Source: Flavobacterium piscisymbiosum (GTDB lineage: Bacteria; Bacteroidota; Bacteroidia; Flavobacteriales; Flavobacteriaceae). Taken from it: a DNA stretch of 64,000 nt. The notes beneath the pieces are model-generated. The model was not told the origin of the DNA. It did not search any database and was given only the letters and a program-made list of their open reading frames with translations. The stretch spans positions 868,001-932,000 of the forward strand of contig NZ_JAJJMM010000001.1 of assembly GCF_020905295.1 (NCBI RefSeq), read 5' to 3'. Shown piece by piece: positions 33,803-43,918 of the stretch. The position numbers were made by a program, and so were the translations under genes. Within the stretch, counting starts at the first letter, position 1; each line of letters starts with the position of its first letter.

Positions 33803-35752
33803 TTATTTACTAACCTTATATATTTCATTTGCCGTAATCATTTCCCAATTGTCGGTTCTGAAAGACGATGCGGGAAATTTTTCTTTATTGAAAAGATTGA
33901 TTTCGGTATCGTCGTCTGCCCAACCGTAATGAACGGCAACGGGATTTTTTACTTCGTCGCTGGAAACGATTATTTTGTTGTCTTTTATTATCGCTTTCGC
34001 GGAATGAAAAACTTTGTCGGCACCGGCAATTTCGAATCCTTTTACGTTTTCTGAATGGTCCGGAGTCGCTAATCCTGAACCGATATTATCGAATATCAGA
34101 ATGATTTGGTTTCCTTTTATTTCCTGAGATTTAAAAGTTGGTCCGCTATAAACTTGCTTTTTGCCGTAGACATTGTGTAGCGCAATTGCGGCCAAACGCA
34201 AACCAACGTCTTGTTTGTTGGTTGGGTGAATGTCTTTTGCGTTACCGATATCGGTGGTTACGACCATTCCGGTATTTTTTAATTTTAAAGTTTCTGATTG
34301 TGCTTCGCGAAGTTCTGCCCAACGGCTGCCGACTTTGCTATTTCCGTTGAACTCGTTGAAGGTTGATAATTGAACAAAGTAGAAAGGAAAATCGCCTTGT
34401 TTGAATTTTGTTCGCCAATCGTTGATCATTAACGGAAATGACTTTTTGTATTGTTTTGCGCGCCAGACATTGGCTTCGCCCTGATACCATAAAACGCCCT
34501 GAAACGCATACGGAACCAACGGATTTACCATTGCATTGTATAATAATGATGGATAACTGTTTGGTGAAACGGCAATTTTTACTTGTACGACATTGAATTT
34601 CCAAAGTCCTTCGAGTGGTATATTGGTGTCTTTAAACTGAATTTTCAAATCGACTGGATCGCCGTAAATTCCCCCGCCGCCTGAGTAATCTGCAATTCTT
34701 ACTGAAATTACATTTTTGCCTTCTTTTAAAGTTCCGGCTGGAATTTTATAAATTCTTAAGGCTTCCCAAATTTTGTTTGTTCCTACCTGAACACCATTTA
34801 CGTAAGTTACATCTTCATCATCTACTTTTGAAAGATGTAAAACGGCTTCGCTTTTGGCTTGTTCTGCGGTTAAAGTAATCGTTTTTCGCATCCAGACTAC
34901 GCCATCAATATTGCCTATTTGCTGATTTTCCCATAAAGATGGAACTTTTATTTCTGGCCAGTTTTTATCATCAAAACTGAATTCCTTAAACTTGCTTTCG
35001 TTTTCCATCGAAACATCAAAACCCTGAACTTTCTTTATGTTATCTAAAACCGATTTTTTATATACTTCAAAAACAGCATCCATATCCACCTGAGGCACAT
35101 CGGCAATCATGCTTTTAAAGTCGTCGCTTTTTTCGAATGCTTCACGGCTTGTCCAGGTTTCTACGTTTGTTCCGCCCCAGGAAGTATTTATGATTCCGAT
35201 TGGGATTTTAAGTTCTGCGTATAATTTTTTGGCAAAAAAGAAACCTGCTGCTGTAAAATCGCGAATGTTTTCTTTGTTGGCAACCAACCATTTTCCGGCT
35301 TTAAGATCTTCTTTTGGAGTTCCGCTTAAATCCTGTGCAACGCCAAAATGACGAATCATGGGATAATCAGCATCTGCCATTTCTTTTTCGGCGTTCATGG
35401 TTTTGTACATCTGGAATTCCATGTTCGATTGTCCACTGCAAATCCAGACTTCACCAACCAAAACATTTTTGATGACGATTTTGTTTTTTCCTGTAATGGA
35501 TAACTCAAAAGGTCCGCCTGCTTTTTCGGCAGATAATTTTATCATCCATTTTCCATCTTTATCGGCTTGGATGGTTTTGGTTTGTTTGTTAAAATGAACT
35601 TCGACTTTTTCATTGGCATCTGCCCAACCCCAAACCGGAATTTCTTTGTTGCGCTGCAGTACCATTCCGTCAGAAAATAATAAAGGCATTCTAACATTGG
35701 CATTCACCAATATGCTGCACATTATAAAAAGGAAGATGATGTTTTTCTTCAT
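33803..35752 (-). CDS. Sialate O-acetylesterase-family (CE20-like) carbohydrate esterase
   Basis: A 649-aa exported SGNH-type esterase. Signal peptide 1-18; block GEVWICSGQSNMEF with nucleophile Ser109; LWYQGEANV in the middle and DIHPTNKQDVG near the C-terminus supplying the Asp-His pair. Between the SGNH halves, residues about 275-375 (LWENQQIG to GIYGDPVDL) form a beta-sandwich insert like GH2 sugar-binding domains, the layout of CE20 acetyl-xyloglucan esterases. The neighbouring GH95, GH5 and GH31 genes support acetylated xyloglucan as substrate over sialic acid. Deacetylation would expose galactosyl side chains to the GH2 enzyme. Confidence 0.82.
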   Translation of the reverse strand: MKKNIIFLFIMCSILVNANVRMPLLFSDGMVLQRNKEIPVWGWADANEKVEVHFNKQTKTIQADKDGKWMIKLSAEKAGGPFELSITGKNKIVIKNVLVGEVWICSGQSNMEFQMYKTMNAEKEMADADYPMIRHFGVAQDLSGTPKEDLKAGKWLVANKENIRDFTAAGFFFAKKLYAELKIPIGIINTSWGGTNVETWTSREAFEKSDDFKSMIADVPQVDMDAVFEVYKKSVLDNIKKVQGFDVSMENESKFKEFSFDDKNWPEIKVPSLWENQQIGNIDGVVWMRKTITLTAEQAKSEAVLHLSKVDDEDVTYVNGVQVGTNKIWEALRIYKIPAGTLKEGKNVISVRIADYSGGGGIYGDPVDLKIQFKDTNIPLEGLWKFNVVQVKIAVSPNSYPSLLYNAMVNPLVPYAFQGVLWYQGEANVWRAKQYKKSFPLMINDWRTKFKQGDFPFYFVQLSTFNEFNGNSKVGSRWAELREAQSETLKLKNTGMVVTTDIGNAKDIHPTNKQDVGLRLAAIALHNVYGKKQVYSGPTFKSQEIKGNQIILIFDNIGSGLATPDHSENVKGFEIAGADKVFHSAKAIIKDNKIIVSSDEVKNPVAVHYGWADDDTEINLFNKEKFPASSFRTDNWEMITANEIYKVSK

Positions 35753-35856
35753 TGTTTTTTTGTTTAAACCATATAAGTGATATAAGATAATTTAAGTTTT
35801 GCACGTGGCTTGTACTTATGTTTTCTTATATCACTTATGTGGTGAATTCATTATTT

Positions 35857-37368
35857 TTATTGTAATCCTTCGATCATTGCATTTAGTGCCTGAGTGTCGG
35901 AAACTGTATTATTGGCTCTATTAATGATTCCGAAACTGTTGTCTCCCAGACTTCCTTCGTCCCAATAGAATGGCAATAGACCATTTGCTTTAGCTGTTTT
36001 TACCACTGTTTTTAAATAATAAGCTCTTGAGTTTAGATGTAAAGTTAATGCATCGCCGGTTAAAGTGGTTCTGCGAATGGCACCAAATTCTCCTAGTAAA
36101 ACTGGAATTCCTTTATCGACAAACTGGGTTTTCATGAGTTTAAAGTATTTCTCTAAATCAGCTTCTTCTCCCCAAGTTGCATTTCGATCTGTATCTGTTG
36201 TCGAGTGATAACCTGTTCCCCAGTAATAGAACATTTTTCCCCAGGTTTCGTCTTTGGTTAATCCGGCGAAATTCCATGGCGTGTAATAATGTACTTCGAC
36301 CATCATACGATTTGCTGCTGCATCTGTTGGTAAGGTAGTCATTAACTTATTTGTTTTTTCGATATCTGTTGTTGGTCCCTGAACTACTAATGTTCTGTAA
36401 GCGTTTTTACCTCCTGTTGAACGAACAGCATCAATAAAAGTTTGGTGATAAGAGGTTAAAACTGCCATTTGTGCCGCATCTTCAACCGCTGGTTCATTGG
36501 CACTTGCAAAAAGTAAATGTTCATCGAATCCGCGTAATTGTGTTGCGATTTGTTCCCAGAATGCTTTTTGTTTGGCATTGTTTTCTTCTTTTTTGGCTTC
36601 GGTGATATTGTTTTCTAACCATCCACCATCCCAGTGAATGTTTACTACCACATACATATTATTGTCTACACAATATTGCACGACTTCTTTTACGCGGTTG
36701 AGCCAATCTGCTTTGATTTTGGCTGTAGCCGAATTTTCTAAATACTGATTCCAAGAACACGGAATTCTAATTGCATTAAAACCACTTGCTTTTACAGCAT
36801 CGATTAGCGCTTTGGTTACTTTTGGATTTCCCCAGGCGGTTTCTCCGTTAGTGGCTTCTAAAGTGTTACCAATGTTCCATCCTAATTTTATTTTTGCTGC
36901 TAATTGCACTGCGGTACTTGACATTCCTGAAGCATCAGCCGCAATTGGGTTTGTGTTGTAACTTGGATATAAACCTGTAACAGGATTTCCTGCTGCTTGC
37001 GAAACTGCAATTTGAATTGATGGGGCTTCAGCTGAGCTTAATGTTAAGGTTGCCGTTCTCGCCTCTTTGGTAGTGTTCTCTAAAGCTGTTATTTTTACGA
37101 TAACAGTTCCTTTTACTCCTGATGTCTGGCTTAATTGTATCCAGTTTGCATTTGTACTCGTAATTGTCCAGACCTGCACATTGGCAGTAACTTTTACAAT
37201 AGATTCGTTGCTTTTGCCTAAAAAATCAATTTTATTGGTATCTGCAGTCAGCGTATTTTCTACAGGTGCCGGATCTGCTGCATCTTTGTCTGCACTACAA
37301 GCCCAGATAGTTAAGAACGACAAACATAAAATGGCACTAAACAGGTAACTCTTAATAGTATTTTTCAT
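35857..37368 (-). CDS. BACON-GH5 endo-glucanase (GH5_4-like, probable endo-xyloglucanase)
   Basis: A 503-aa lipoprotein with lipobox WAC (Cys24), a BACON domain (about 40-125), and a GH5 barrel (about 145-503). GWNIGNTLEA (163-172) is typical of subfamily 4. The acid/base is Glu292 (SANEP) and the nucleophile Glu427 (LLGEFGA). Surface-anchored BACON-GH5_4 enzymes make the first cut in known Bacteroides xyloglucan loci, and the position here fits the same role. It is flanked by intergenic repeats and may have its own promoter. Backbone specificity (xyloglucan versus other beta-1,4-glucan) is inferred from neighbours. Confidence 0.88.
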   Translation of the reverse strand: MKNTIKSYLFSAILCLSFLTIWACSADKDAADPAPVENTLTADTNKIDFLGKSNESIVKVTANVQVWTITSTNANWIQLSQTSGVKGTVIVKITALENTTKEARTATLTLSSAEAPSIQIAVSQAAGNPVTGLYPSYNTNPIAADASGMSSTAVQLAAKIKLGWNIGNTLEATNGETAWGNPKVTKALIDAVKASGFNAIRIPCSWNQYLENSATAKIKADWLNRVKEVVQYCVDNNMYVVVNIHWDGGWLENNITEAKKEENNAKQKAFWEQIATQLRGFDEHLLFASANEPAVEDAAQMAVLTSYHQTFIDAVRSTGGKNAYRTLVVQGPTTDIEKTNKLMTTLPTDAAANRMMVEVHYYTPWNFAGLTKDETWGKMFYYWGTGYHSTTDTDRNATWGEEADLEKYFKLMKTQFVDKGIPVLLGEFGAIRRTTLTGDALTLHLNSRAYYLKTVVKTAKANGLLPFYWDEGSLGDNSFGIINRANNTVSDTQALNAMIEGLQ

Positions 37369-37467
37369 TTGGTTTGGTTGGTTTAATAGTTAGTTTTAAG
37401 TTTTATTCACGCAAAATCCTTTTTATTTATTAAAATAACCGTTGGTGTAATAGATAAAATTTAATTA

Positions 37468-37615
37468 AACACATAGAAACATAGATACTATGATTCTGAA
37501 AAAAAGAAATCAAAAAGAAACTAGTTTCTCACACATAGTCCCGATAGCTATCGGGATGTGTTAATGCAAGTGAAATGCCTTTTTGAGTTCAATAAATTTT
37601 ATGTTTCTATGTGTT
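37468..37615. repeat. Interspersed element with CACATAGAAACATAG ends, copy 2
   Basis: Left end AAACACATAGAAACATAG (37468-37485), right end ATGTTTCTATGTGTT (37601-37615), an inverted pair. GTGAAATGCC lies inside, as in the copy at 8391-8530, together with a small palindrome TCCCGATAGCTATCGGGA. It fills most of the 319-bp gap between the GH3 and GH5 genes. Confidence 0.7.
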
Positions 37616-37645
37616 AAAAATAATTACACTCCTACAGGTTAAAAT

Positions 37646-37675
37646 AATGCTCTTTAATAAAAATCAAAGAGCATT
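37646..37675 (-). terminator. Hairpin after the GH3 gene
   Basis: Arms AATGCTCTTT / AAAGAGCATT, followed on the minus strand by ATTTTAACC. It is placed 13 bp beyond the GH3 stop codon and may end or attenuate the proximal transcript. Confidence 0.6.
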
Positions 37676-37687
37676 AGTGTTTCTAGC

Positions 37688-39928
37688 TTATTTTATTGTT
37701 ACAACAACTTCTTTTTTAATATCTCTGGAGGAATTTCCAAGTTTCAAAGTATATTTTCCTGGTTCAATTGTCCACTTTTTATTGGCTACGTCATAGTAAG
37801 CCAACTCTTTTACCGGAACTTTGATGGTTACAGTATTAGAACTTCCTGATTTTACCAATGTTTTCTGGAAACCTTTTAATTCCTGTGCTGCACGTGTTAT
37901 TTTAGAATCTGATTTTGAAGTGTATAATTGCACTACTTCTTTTCCATCTACTTTTCCTGTGTTTTTAACCTCTACAGAAACTGTGATTGTTTCGTTTTGT
38001 GCGTACGATTCTTTGTCTGTTTTTGCATTATCGAAAGCAAAAGTGGTGTATGACAATCCGTATCCGAAAGGATATAATGGCGTAACATTTTTAGTATCAA
38101 ACCAACGGTATCCTACCAAAATTCCTTCGGCATAGTTTACTGTTTTTCCTCCAGGAAAACTGTTTGTCGCATGTGCAGGAGAATCCATGATTTGTTTAGG
38201 CATTGTCCAGGGTAATTTTCCTGACGGATTTACTTTTCCTAAGATTACATCTGCCAAAGCATTTCCTCCTTCAGAACCGTTAAACCATGTCCATACCAAA
38301 GCTGACGTTTTTTTGCCTACTGCATCAATATCAAAAGGCGCACCGGCAACCATAACTACAATCGTTTTTGGATTTACTGCCAATACTTTCTGAATTAATT
38401 CTTCTTGCCCGAATGGTAATTTTAAGTTTCTACGGTCAGAAGCTTCTGTTTCGTAATCACGGTTTGAACCTGCAAAAATGATGGCAACATCAGATTTTTT
38501 AGCGGTTTCTATTGCTTCCTGCAATTTAGCAGGATCTAACTGATCGATTGTTACCGGACCATTTGAGGTTATGTTTCCTAAATTTCCTTTGTTTTTTTCG
38601 TCGTAACGCTCTAAATATCCTTCGGCATAATTGATTTTTATTGACGATGGCAATCTGTTTTTTAAACCTTCAAGCGGTGTAACTTCTCTTTTTGTTTTTA
38701 CACCTGCACCAAATCCGCCAAGAGCATTTTTCTTTGTTGCATTGTTTCCAATAACAGCAATCGATTTTACTCCGTCTAATTTTAATGGTAATACGTTGTT
38801 GTCGTTTTTCAATAAAACGATGGCTTCCGCAGCAATTTTATAAGCGTCCTGATAATGTGCTTCGGTTGCAATGCTTCCTTTTGCACGTTCTTTTCCGCCC
38901 ATTGCTTTTACCTGAAATAAAGTGCGAAGGATTCTTTTTACGTGAACATCAATTTCTGCTTCTGAGATTTCTTTGTTTTTAGCGGCAGCTATTAATTTAT
39001 CGGCAAGGAAAAATTCATTGAATGGTTTTGGAGTTCCCATTTCAATATCTAATCCATTTTTAAGAGATTTTACTGTCGAATGCACCGCAGCCCAGTCTGA
39101 AACGACAACGCCTTTGAATCCCCATTCGTCACGAAGGATTTTATTTAGCATATAATCATTCTCACATAAATATTCTCCTCTAAATTTATTGTAAGCACCC
39201 ATAACGCTATACGCATGAGCCTCTTTTATAGAAGCTTCGAAAGCTGGTAAATAAATTTCACGAAGTGTACGTTCGTCAATCTGAACATCGACAAAATCAC
39301 GATTGGTTTCCTGATTGTTGGCTGCAAAGTGTTTTACACAAGCCATAACATCATTGTCCTGTAAACCAACAATCAATGGCACTGCAATTTTTTTGTTCAA
39401 AAACGGATCTTCAGACATGTATTCGTATGTTCTTCCTCCAAGCGGTGTTCTCACAATATTTATGGCTGGTGAAAGCAACATATCTTTATCACGTGCACGC
39501 ATTTCCTGTCCTAAACTATTTCCGAAAGTGTATGCCATATCCGCATTCCATGTTGCGGCTAAACCTCCGCCTGCCGGATAATAGGTTGCAAAATCATTTG
39601 TTAAACCTGCCGGAGCCCAATTATCGCGTGAAATTTCTTCACGAACTCCTAGCGGTCCGTCCGCCATTTTTAATTCCGGAATTCCTAAACGTTTTACACC
39701 ACCGGAAGTAAACATGCTGTTACCGTGCAACATTCCGATTTTTTCTTCCAATGTCATTTGAGCGACTAACTTGTCGATTTCGGCATCAAATTCTGATCCT
39801 ATTTCTTTTCCCTGATACTCTTTTGCTTCACCTGAATCTGAGCTTGTTGTACTTTTTGCATCATTTTTGCAAGAGGTAAATACTGCAAAAGCTAATGCTG
39901 CTGATAGGTATATGATTTTGTTTTTCAT
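37688..39928 (-). CDS. GH3 beta-glucosidase (BglX-like lipoprotein)
   Basis: Removes beta-linked glucose from oligosaccharide ends. The 746-aa protein is a lipoprotein (FTSC, Cys20). It has the GH3 (alpha/beta)8 domain with KHFAANNQE and nucleophile Asp278 (GVVVSDWAAV), the alpha/beta sandwich domain (FAGSNRDYETEASDR), and a C-terminal fibronectin III-like domain (about 640-746) that is intact, unlike in the paralogue at 41557-43713. The order fits trimming of the glucan backbone after side-chain removal. Beta-xylosidase activity cannot be excluded. Confidence 0.88.
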   Translation of the reverse strand: MKNKIIYLSAALAFAVFTSCKNDAKSTTSSDSGEAKEYQGKEIGSEFDAEIDKLVAQMTLEEKIGMLHGNSMFTSGGVKRLGIPELKMADGPLGVREEISRDNWAPAGLTNDFATYYPAGGGLAATWNADMAYTFGNSLGQEMRARDKDMLLSPAINIVRTPLGGRTYEYMSEDPFLNKKIAVPLIVGLQDNDVMACVKHFAANNQETNRDFVDVQIDERTLREIYLPAFEASIKEAHAYSVMGAYNKFRGEYLCENDYMLNKILRDEWGFKGVVVSDWAAVHSTVKSLKNGLDIEMGTPKPFNEFFLADKLIAAAKNKEISEAEIDVHVKRILRTLFQVKAMGGKERAKGSIATEAHYQDAYKIAAEAIVLLKNDNNVLPLKLDGVKSIAVIGNNATKKNALGGFGAGVKTKREVTPLEGLKNRLPSSIKINYAEGYLERYDEKNKGNLGNITSNGPVTIDQLDPAKLQEAIETAKKSDVAIIFAGSNRDYETEASDRRNLKLPFGQEELIQKVLAVNPKTIVVMVAGAPFDIDAVGKKTSALVWTWFNGSEGGNALADVILGKVNPSGKLPWTMPKQIMDSPAHATNSFPGGKTVNYAEGILVGYRWFDTKNVTPLYPFGYGLSYTTFAFDNAKTDKESYAQNETITVSVEVKNTGKVDGKEVVQLYTSKSDSKITRAAQELKGFQKTLVKSGSSNTVTIKVPVKELAYYDVANKKWTIEPGKYTLKLGNSSRDIKKEVVVTIK

Positions 39929-39973
39929 GCTTAATAAATTTATTTTTAGTTCTTGATAGCTGTTTTTAATGAA

Positions 39974-41554
39974 TTATTGTTTTACCAAATTGAACAAGAC
40001 GACATCGTTCTCATTCATTTTATATACTTTACTGTAAGTTCCTTTTGCATTGATGGTCACTTTTTCTGTTGCGATCAAAGCACCATTGTTTTTTTCTTTG
40101 ATCTTTTGAACTTGTTCACGATTTAACTGACTTGGTTTTCCCAAAGCCAGATAATCGGCGTAAGCGTCATTGACTTTATATCCTACTTTATAAATTTCTA
40201 AAGTATAGTTTCCTTTTTGCAAACCATCAATTTCAATCTTTACGCTTCCTTTGGGTTGAGAGGGTAAATCTTTAATATAATACGATTGATTATTAACTGA
40301 ATCTCCCGGATGCGTATTGGTAAAATCCCAAAACAGCAACTGAACATCTCCTTTTTTATTTTTAGTTACCCATGAAGAACTGTCTTTATTTTGAAGTTCT
40401 GTCTCGCCTAATTTATTTAGAAAGGCATAAGAGAAATAGGCCGGTTTTTTGATTCCCTGCGTATTCAATAATCCGAAACCTCCGTGAAAAGGCGTGAATC
40501 TAGGACCCGGTTCTTCAAAAATATCGGTAAAAACCCAGTACGACATCGAGTTTGCAGCATTGCCAACTTGTTTTAGCTTTTGCAAAATATAAGCTGCTGA
40601 ATGGTAACTATCATGAACAGGATCTGCCGGAGTGTAGGAAGAACTCCATTCTGTATAATGCAATTCAAGATTTGGCTTAGCCGAATTTGAAATTTGTTTG
40701 CGCGAATTAATTACGTCACCGCTCACACTCGATTCTTCTTTGTTAAGAACAGTTCCTGTAGTCCCAAATTCATCCAGAAAACCTTGTTTTACTCCGTAAG
40801 TATGCGTCGAAATAAAATCTAACGGCACATTATTCTTCACACAAAAATCTATTGTTTCCGGAACCCAGCCTGCTCCCGCCGTTGCTGGTCCGCCCACTTT
40901 GTATGCAGGATTTACAGATTTGATTCCGCGTGCTGCATATTCATATAATTTGAAATATTCTGCCTGAGTTCCTGTCCAGAAACCAGGTGTTAAATTAGGT
41001 TCGTTCCAAACTTCAAAATACCATGTTTTTACTTCTTCGGCTCCGTAACGTTCTGTGAAATGCTGGGCTAAATTTCGAATTAAATCTTCCCACTTTTTAT
41101 AATCTTTTGGAGGAGTTACATTCCCTTTCCACCAAAAAATAGTCTGACTTCCGCTTGCTAATGCATTAGGCATAAAACCCAATTCTACAAAAGGCTTTAT
41201 TTTAATACTTAAAAGAAAATCATACAAAGCATCAATATATTGATAATTGTATTCGGGATTTCCTTTTGAATCTTCACGATAAACCGCCATATCATCAGAC
41301 AATAAACCATGCATTCTGATGTATTTAAAATCACATTCTTTTTTGGTCATGGCCAATTGCTGTTGCCAGTCGGCACGCAGGCCTTCATTTGCTCTTCCGG
41401 CACCAATACATTCTTTGAACATGGTGTTTAAAGCGCCCGAAGTTTTGTTGTAATCTACCTTTATGATTCTGTTTTCAGCATTATTTTGTCCAAACAATTG
41501 AATATTTGTCAGACAAAATAAGATATAGAGTAGTATTAAATTTCTTTTCATCAT
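39974..41554 (-). CDS. GH39 glycoside hydrolase (beta-xylosidase-like)
   Basis: A 526-aa exported protein (signal peptide 1-23, ending LFGQN). The barrel has YFEVWNEPNLTPGFWTG with acid/base Glu185 and LHYTEWSSSY with nucleophile Glu302, the clan GH-A pattern seen in GH39. A C-terminal beta domain follows (about 410-526). GH39 members are mainly beta-xylosidases or alpha-L-iduronidases; the sugar genes around it favour xylose or arabinose substrates. It starts 2 bp after the ancestral stop of the interrupted GH3 gene, so the two were once tightly coupled. Confidence 0.82.
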   Translation of the reverse strand: MMKRNLILLYILFCLTNIQLFGQNNAENRIIKVDYNKTSGALNTMFKECIGAGRANEGLRADWQQQLAMTKKECDFKYIRMHGLLSDDMAVYREDSKGNPEYNYQYIDALYDFLLSIKIKPFVELGFMPNALASGSQTIFWWKGNVTPPKDYKKWEDLIRNLAQHFTERYGAEEVKTWYFEVWNEPNLTPGFWTGTQAEYFKLYEYAARGIKSVNPAYKVGGPATAGAGWVPETIDFCVKNNVPLDFISTHTYGVKQGFLDEFGTTGTVLNKEESSVSGDVINSRKQISNSAKPNLELHYTEWSSSYTPADPVHDSYHSAAYILQKLKQVGNAANSMSYWVFTDIFEEPGPRFTPFHGGFGLLNTQGIKKPAYFSYAFLNKLGETELQNKDSSSWVTKNKKGDVQLLFWDFTNTHPGDSVNNQSYYIKDLPSQPKGSVKIEIDGLQKGNYTLEIYKVGYKVNDAYADYLALGKPSQLNREQVQKIKEKNNGALIATEKVTINAKGTYSKVYKMNENDVVLFNLVKQ

Positions 41555-41556
41555 AA

Positions 41557-43713
41557 TTATTTGACAGTTATATTTTTAGTGAGAAGAATAGCATCCGAAG
41601 CACTTCCTATTTGAATTTCAACTGCATTATTTTCTAGTTCGAATTGTTGTTTGGATGTATTCCAATATTCTAAATCTTTAGCTTTTAAAATTAAAGAAAC
41701 ATTTCTGGTTTCTCCGGCTTTAAAGAAAACTCTCTAAAATGCTTTTAGTTCTTTTTGGGCACGTTCTACTTTTGAATTTAATTGTTTTACATACAACTGA
41801 ACAACTTCGTCTCCATCTTTATTTCCTGTATTCGTAATAGAAACAGTAACTTTTAATTCTCCATTTTTCGCAATGGTTTCAGAATTGGTTTCAACCAAAT
41901 TGTATTTGAAAGTCGTATAACTCAATCCGTGACCAAAAGCATATAAGGGTTTGCCTTTAAAATACATATACGTTCTGCCATTGCGGATATTATAATCTAA
42001 TAATGCAGGTAAATCGGTAATGTCTTTTACCCAGGTTTGCGTCAAACGTCCGGCAGGATTGTAATCTCCAAATAAAACATCGGCCAAAGCCGTTCCGGTT
42101 TCCTGACTGTTTTGTGTCATGTGTACAATTGCCGGAACATGTTCTTGTGTCCAATTTATGGCATACGGAAAACTGCTAATCAGGGCAACAACAGTTTTAG
42201 GATTGGCCTGATACACGACTTTTATTAAATCTTCTTGTTCTAAAGTCAATGATTGACGATCGACAGCTTCTTTTCCTTCACTCGGAACGGGACAATTTGC
42301 CCAGCCTGCGTTACAAACCGGATGATTCCCTACAATTACAATTACAACATCTGCTTTTTTAGCAATTTCTGCTGCTTTGCCGTCAATATTGTTTTTAGCG
42401 TAACGAACTTCAACATTATTCCCCAATTTATTTTTAATTCCCTGTAAAGGAGAAATAATATAAGGTGGCGTTCCGCTGTACCAATCCAGCAATACTTCAT
42501 CAGCACGAGGTCCGATTACGGCAATTGTTTTTAGTTTCTCTTTTTGTAAAGGCAATAATCCCGAGTCATTTTTAAGTAAAACAATCGATTTTTGAGTGGC
42601 TTCTAAAGCGATTTTTTTATGCGCTTCTGTTTTCCACGGATCAATGGTATCTTTTCCTGTTCCAATTTTAGAATATGGATTATCTTCTGAAACATCCAAC
42701 ATCCCAAGTTTGATCATGATTCTGTAATTACCGCGAATAACAGCATCAATATCTTTTTCTTTTAAATATCCATGCGAAAGTGCTCCATAAACGCCTTCTA
42801 TATATTCATCTAAAAACTGATTGATTCCTGCTTTTACCGCAGCTGCAGCACCAAGATATTGATTGTCGTAATATTTATGATCTGAAAGCAATAATTTGAA
42901 TGCGCCTCCATCGGTGCAAATAATTCCGTTTTGTCCCCATTCTTTTTGGGTAATATTTTTAAGCATTGGATGTACCATTGCCGGAATTCCGTTTACTTTA
43001 TTATAGGCTGCCATATAAGCGCGCGAGCCGCCTTCGACAACGCCCATATAAAAAGGCAAAGCATAATATTCTCTCCACAATCTTTCGTCAAAATCAGATG
43101 ATGTATAAGTTCTGCCATCTTCATTGCTGTTGGCCAAAAAGTGTTTCATTAGCGAAGCCGTTTGCCAATATTTAGGATGATTTCCCTGCAATCCTTTTAC
43201 AAACGCAACAGTCATTTTTCCATTAAAAAAAGCATCTTCTCCATAACTTTCTTCGGTACGTCCCCAACGCGGATCTCTTGCGATATCAGCATTTGGAGCT
43301 CGAACGACTAATCCGCCGCGATGGTATTTCTGGAATGCATAACGTGTTTCGTAACCTTCAACCTGTGCTACTTTTTGAAGCAGTTCAACATCCCATGTTT
43401 CTCCCAAACCATAAGCTTGAGGAAAAGTGGTGGTTGTAACGGGTGGTTTATTTTTTCCTCCCCATTCTCCCGGTCCGCCAAGTGCCAAACCGTGCAATCC
43501 TTCTACATGTCCTGTTCCTGTAACGCCCAATCTTTTTATCGACGGATTCGTGCTTAGAGCCTGAACTTTTTCATCCAGGGTCATCAACGATAACAAATTA
43601 TCAATACGCTTTTCAGTATCTAATTTAGGATCCTGAAAAGGATATTGCTTTTGTTGTGATAACACCAAATTGACCGACAAAAGAAAAACAATATACAGGG
43701 TGAGGTTTTTCAT
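41557..43713 (-). pseudogene. GH3 glycoside hydrolase interrupted by in-frame TAG
   Basis: An exported GH3 enzyme (signal peptide 1-19) of beta-xylosidase/beta-glucosidase type. The open part of 659 codons has KHFLANSNEDGR, the nucleophile Asp268 (NGIICTDGG) and the second sandwich domain, and enters the fibronectin III-like domain (LKVTVSITNTGNKDGDEVVQLYV). A TAG at 41734-41736 follows ELKAF. The same frame continues RVFFKAGETRNVSL and onward for 58 codons to TAA at 41557, completing the domain and ending 2 bp before the GH39 start. Family members read LKGFxRVxLKAGE across this point, so one substitution (CAG, AAG or GAG to TAG) explains it. Active-site residues are upstream, so the truncated protein could keep some activity, though losing strands of the last domain usually harms folding. 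Confidence 0.85.
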
Positions 43714-43873
43714 TTAAAAAAATTGTGGTTATTAAACCCGAAACCTTTTTTTGAAACGTATCGGGTCTGAATTTTTATAAATTATATTTTTAAAATCTAA
43801 TTGTTGTGCTTGGTAAATACCTAACAAATTTCGGAAACCTGTTAGGATAACAAAATCTAATCGTTACGTTGAT

Positions 43874-43906
43874 AAACCCGACAGGTTTTAAAAACCTGTC
43901 GGGTTT
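43874..43906. repeat. 33-bp palindrome AAACCCGACAGG...CCTGTCGGGTTT
   Basis: A perfect hairpin identical to the one closing direct-repeat copy A at 30774-30806. It is placed between the GH97 and GH3 genes, 13 bp beyond the GH97 stop, where it could act as a terminator. A weaker relative (ACCTAACAAATTTC / GAAACCTGTTAGG) lies at about 43828. Confidence 0.8.
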
Positions 43907-43918
43907 GAAATTCTATAT

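Noticed and set aside
33803..35752. Sialic-acid-specific esterase
   Set aside because: No sialidase or sialic acid catabolic gene lies nearby; the insert and neighbours fit a xyloglucan acetylesterase better.
41734..41736. TAG in GH3 as a suppressed stop
   Set aside because: There is no sign of code change elsewhere in the window; a single nonsense mutation is simpler.
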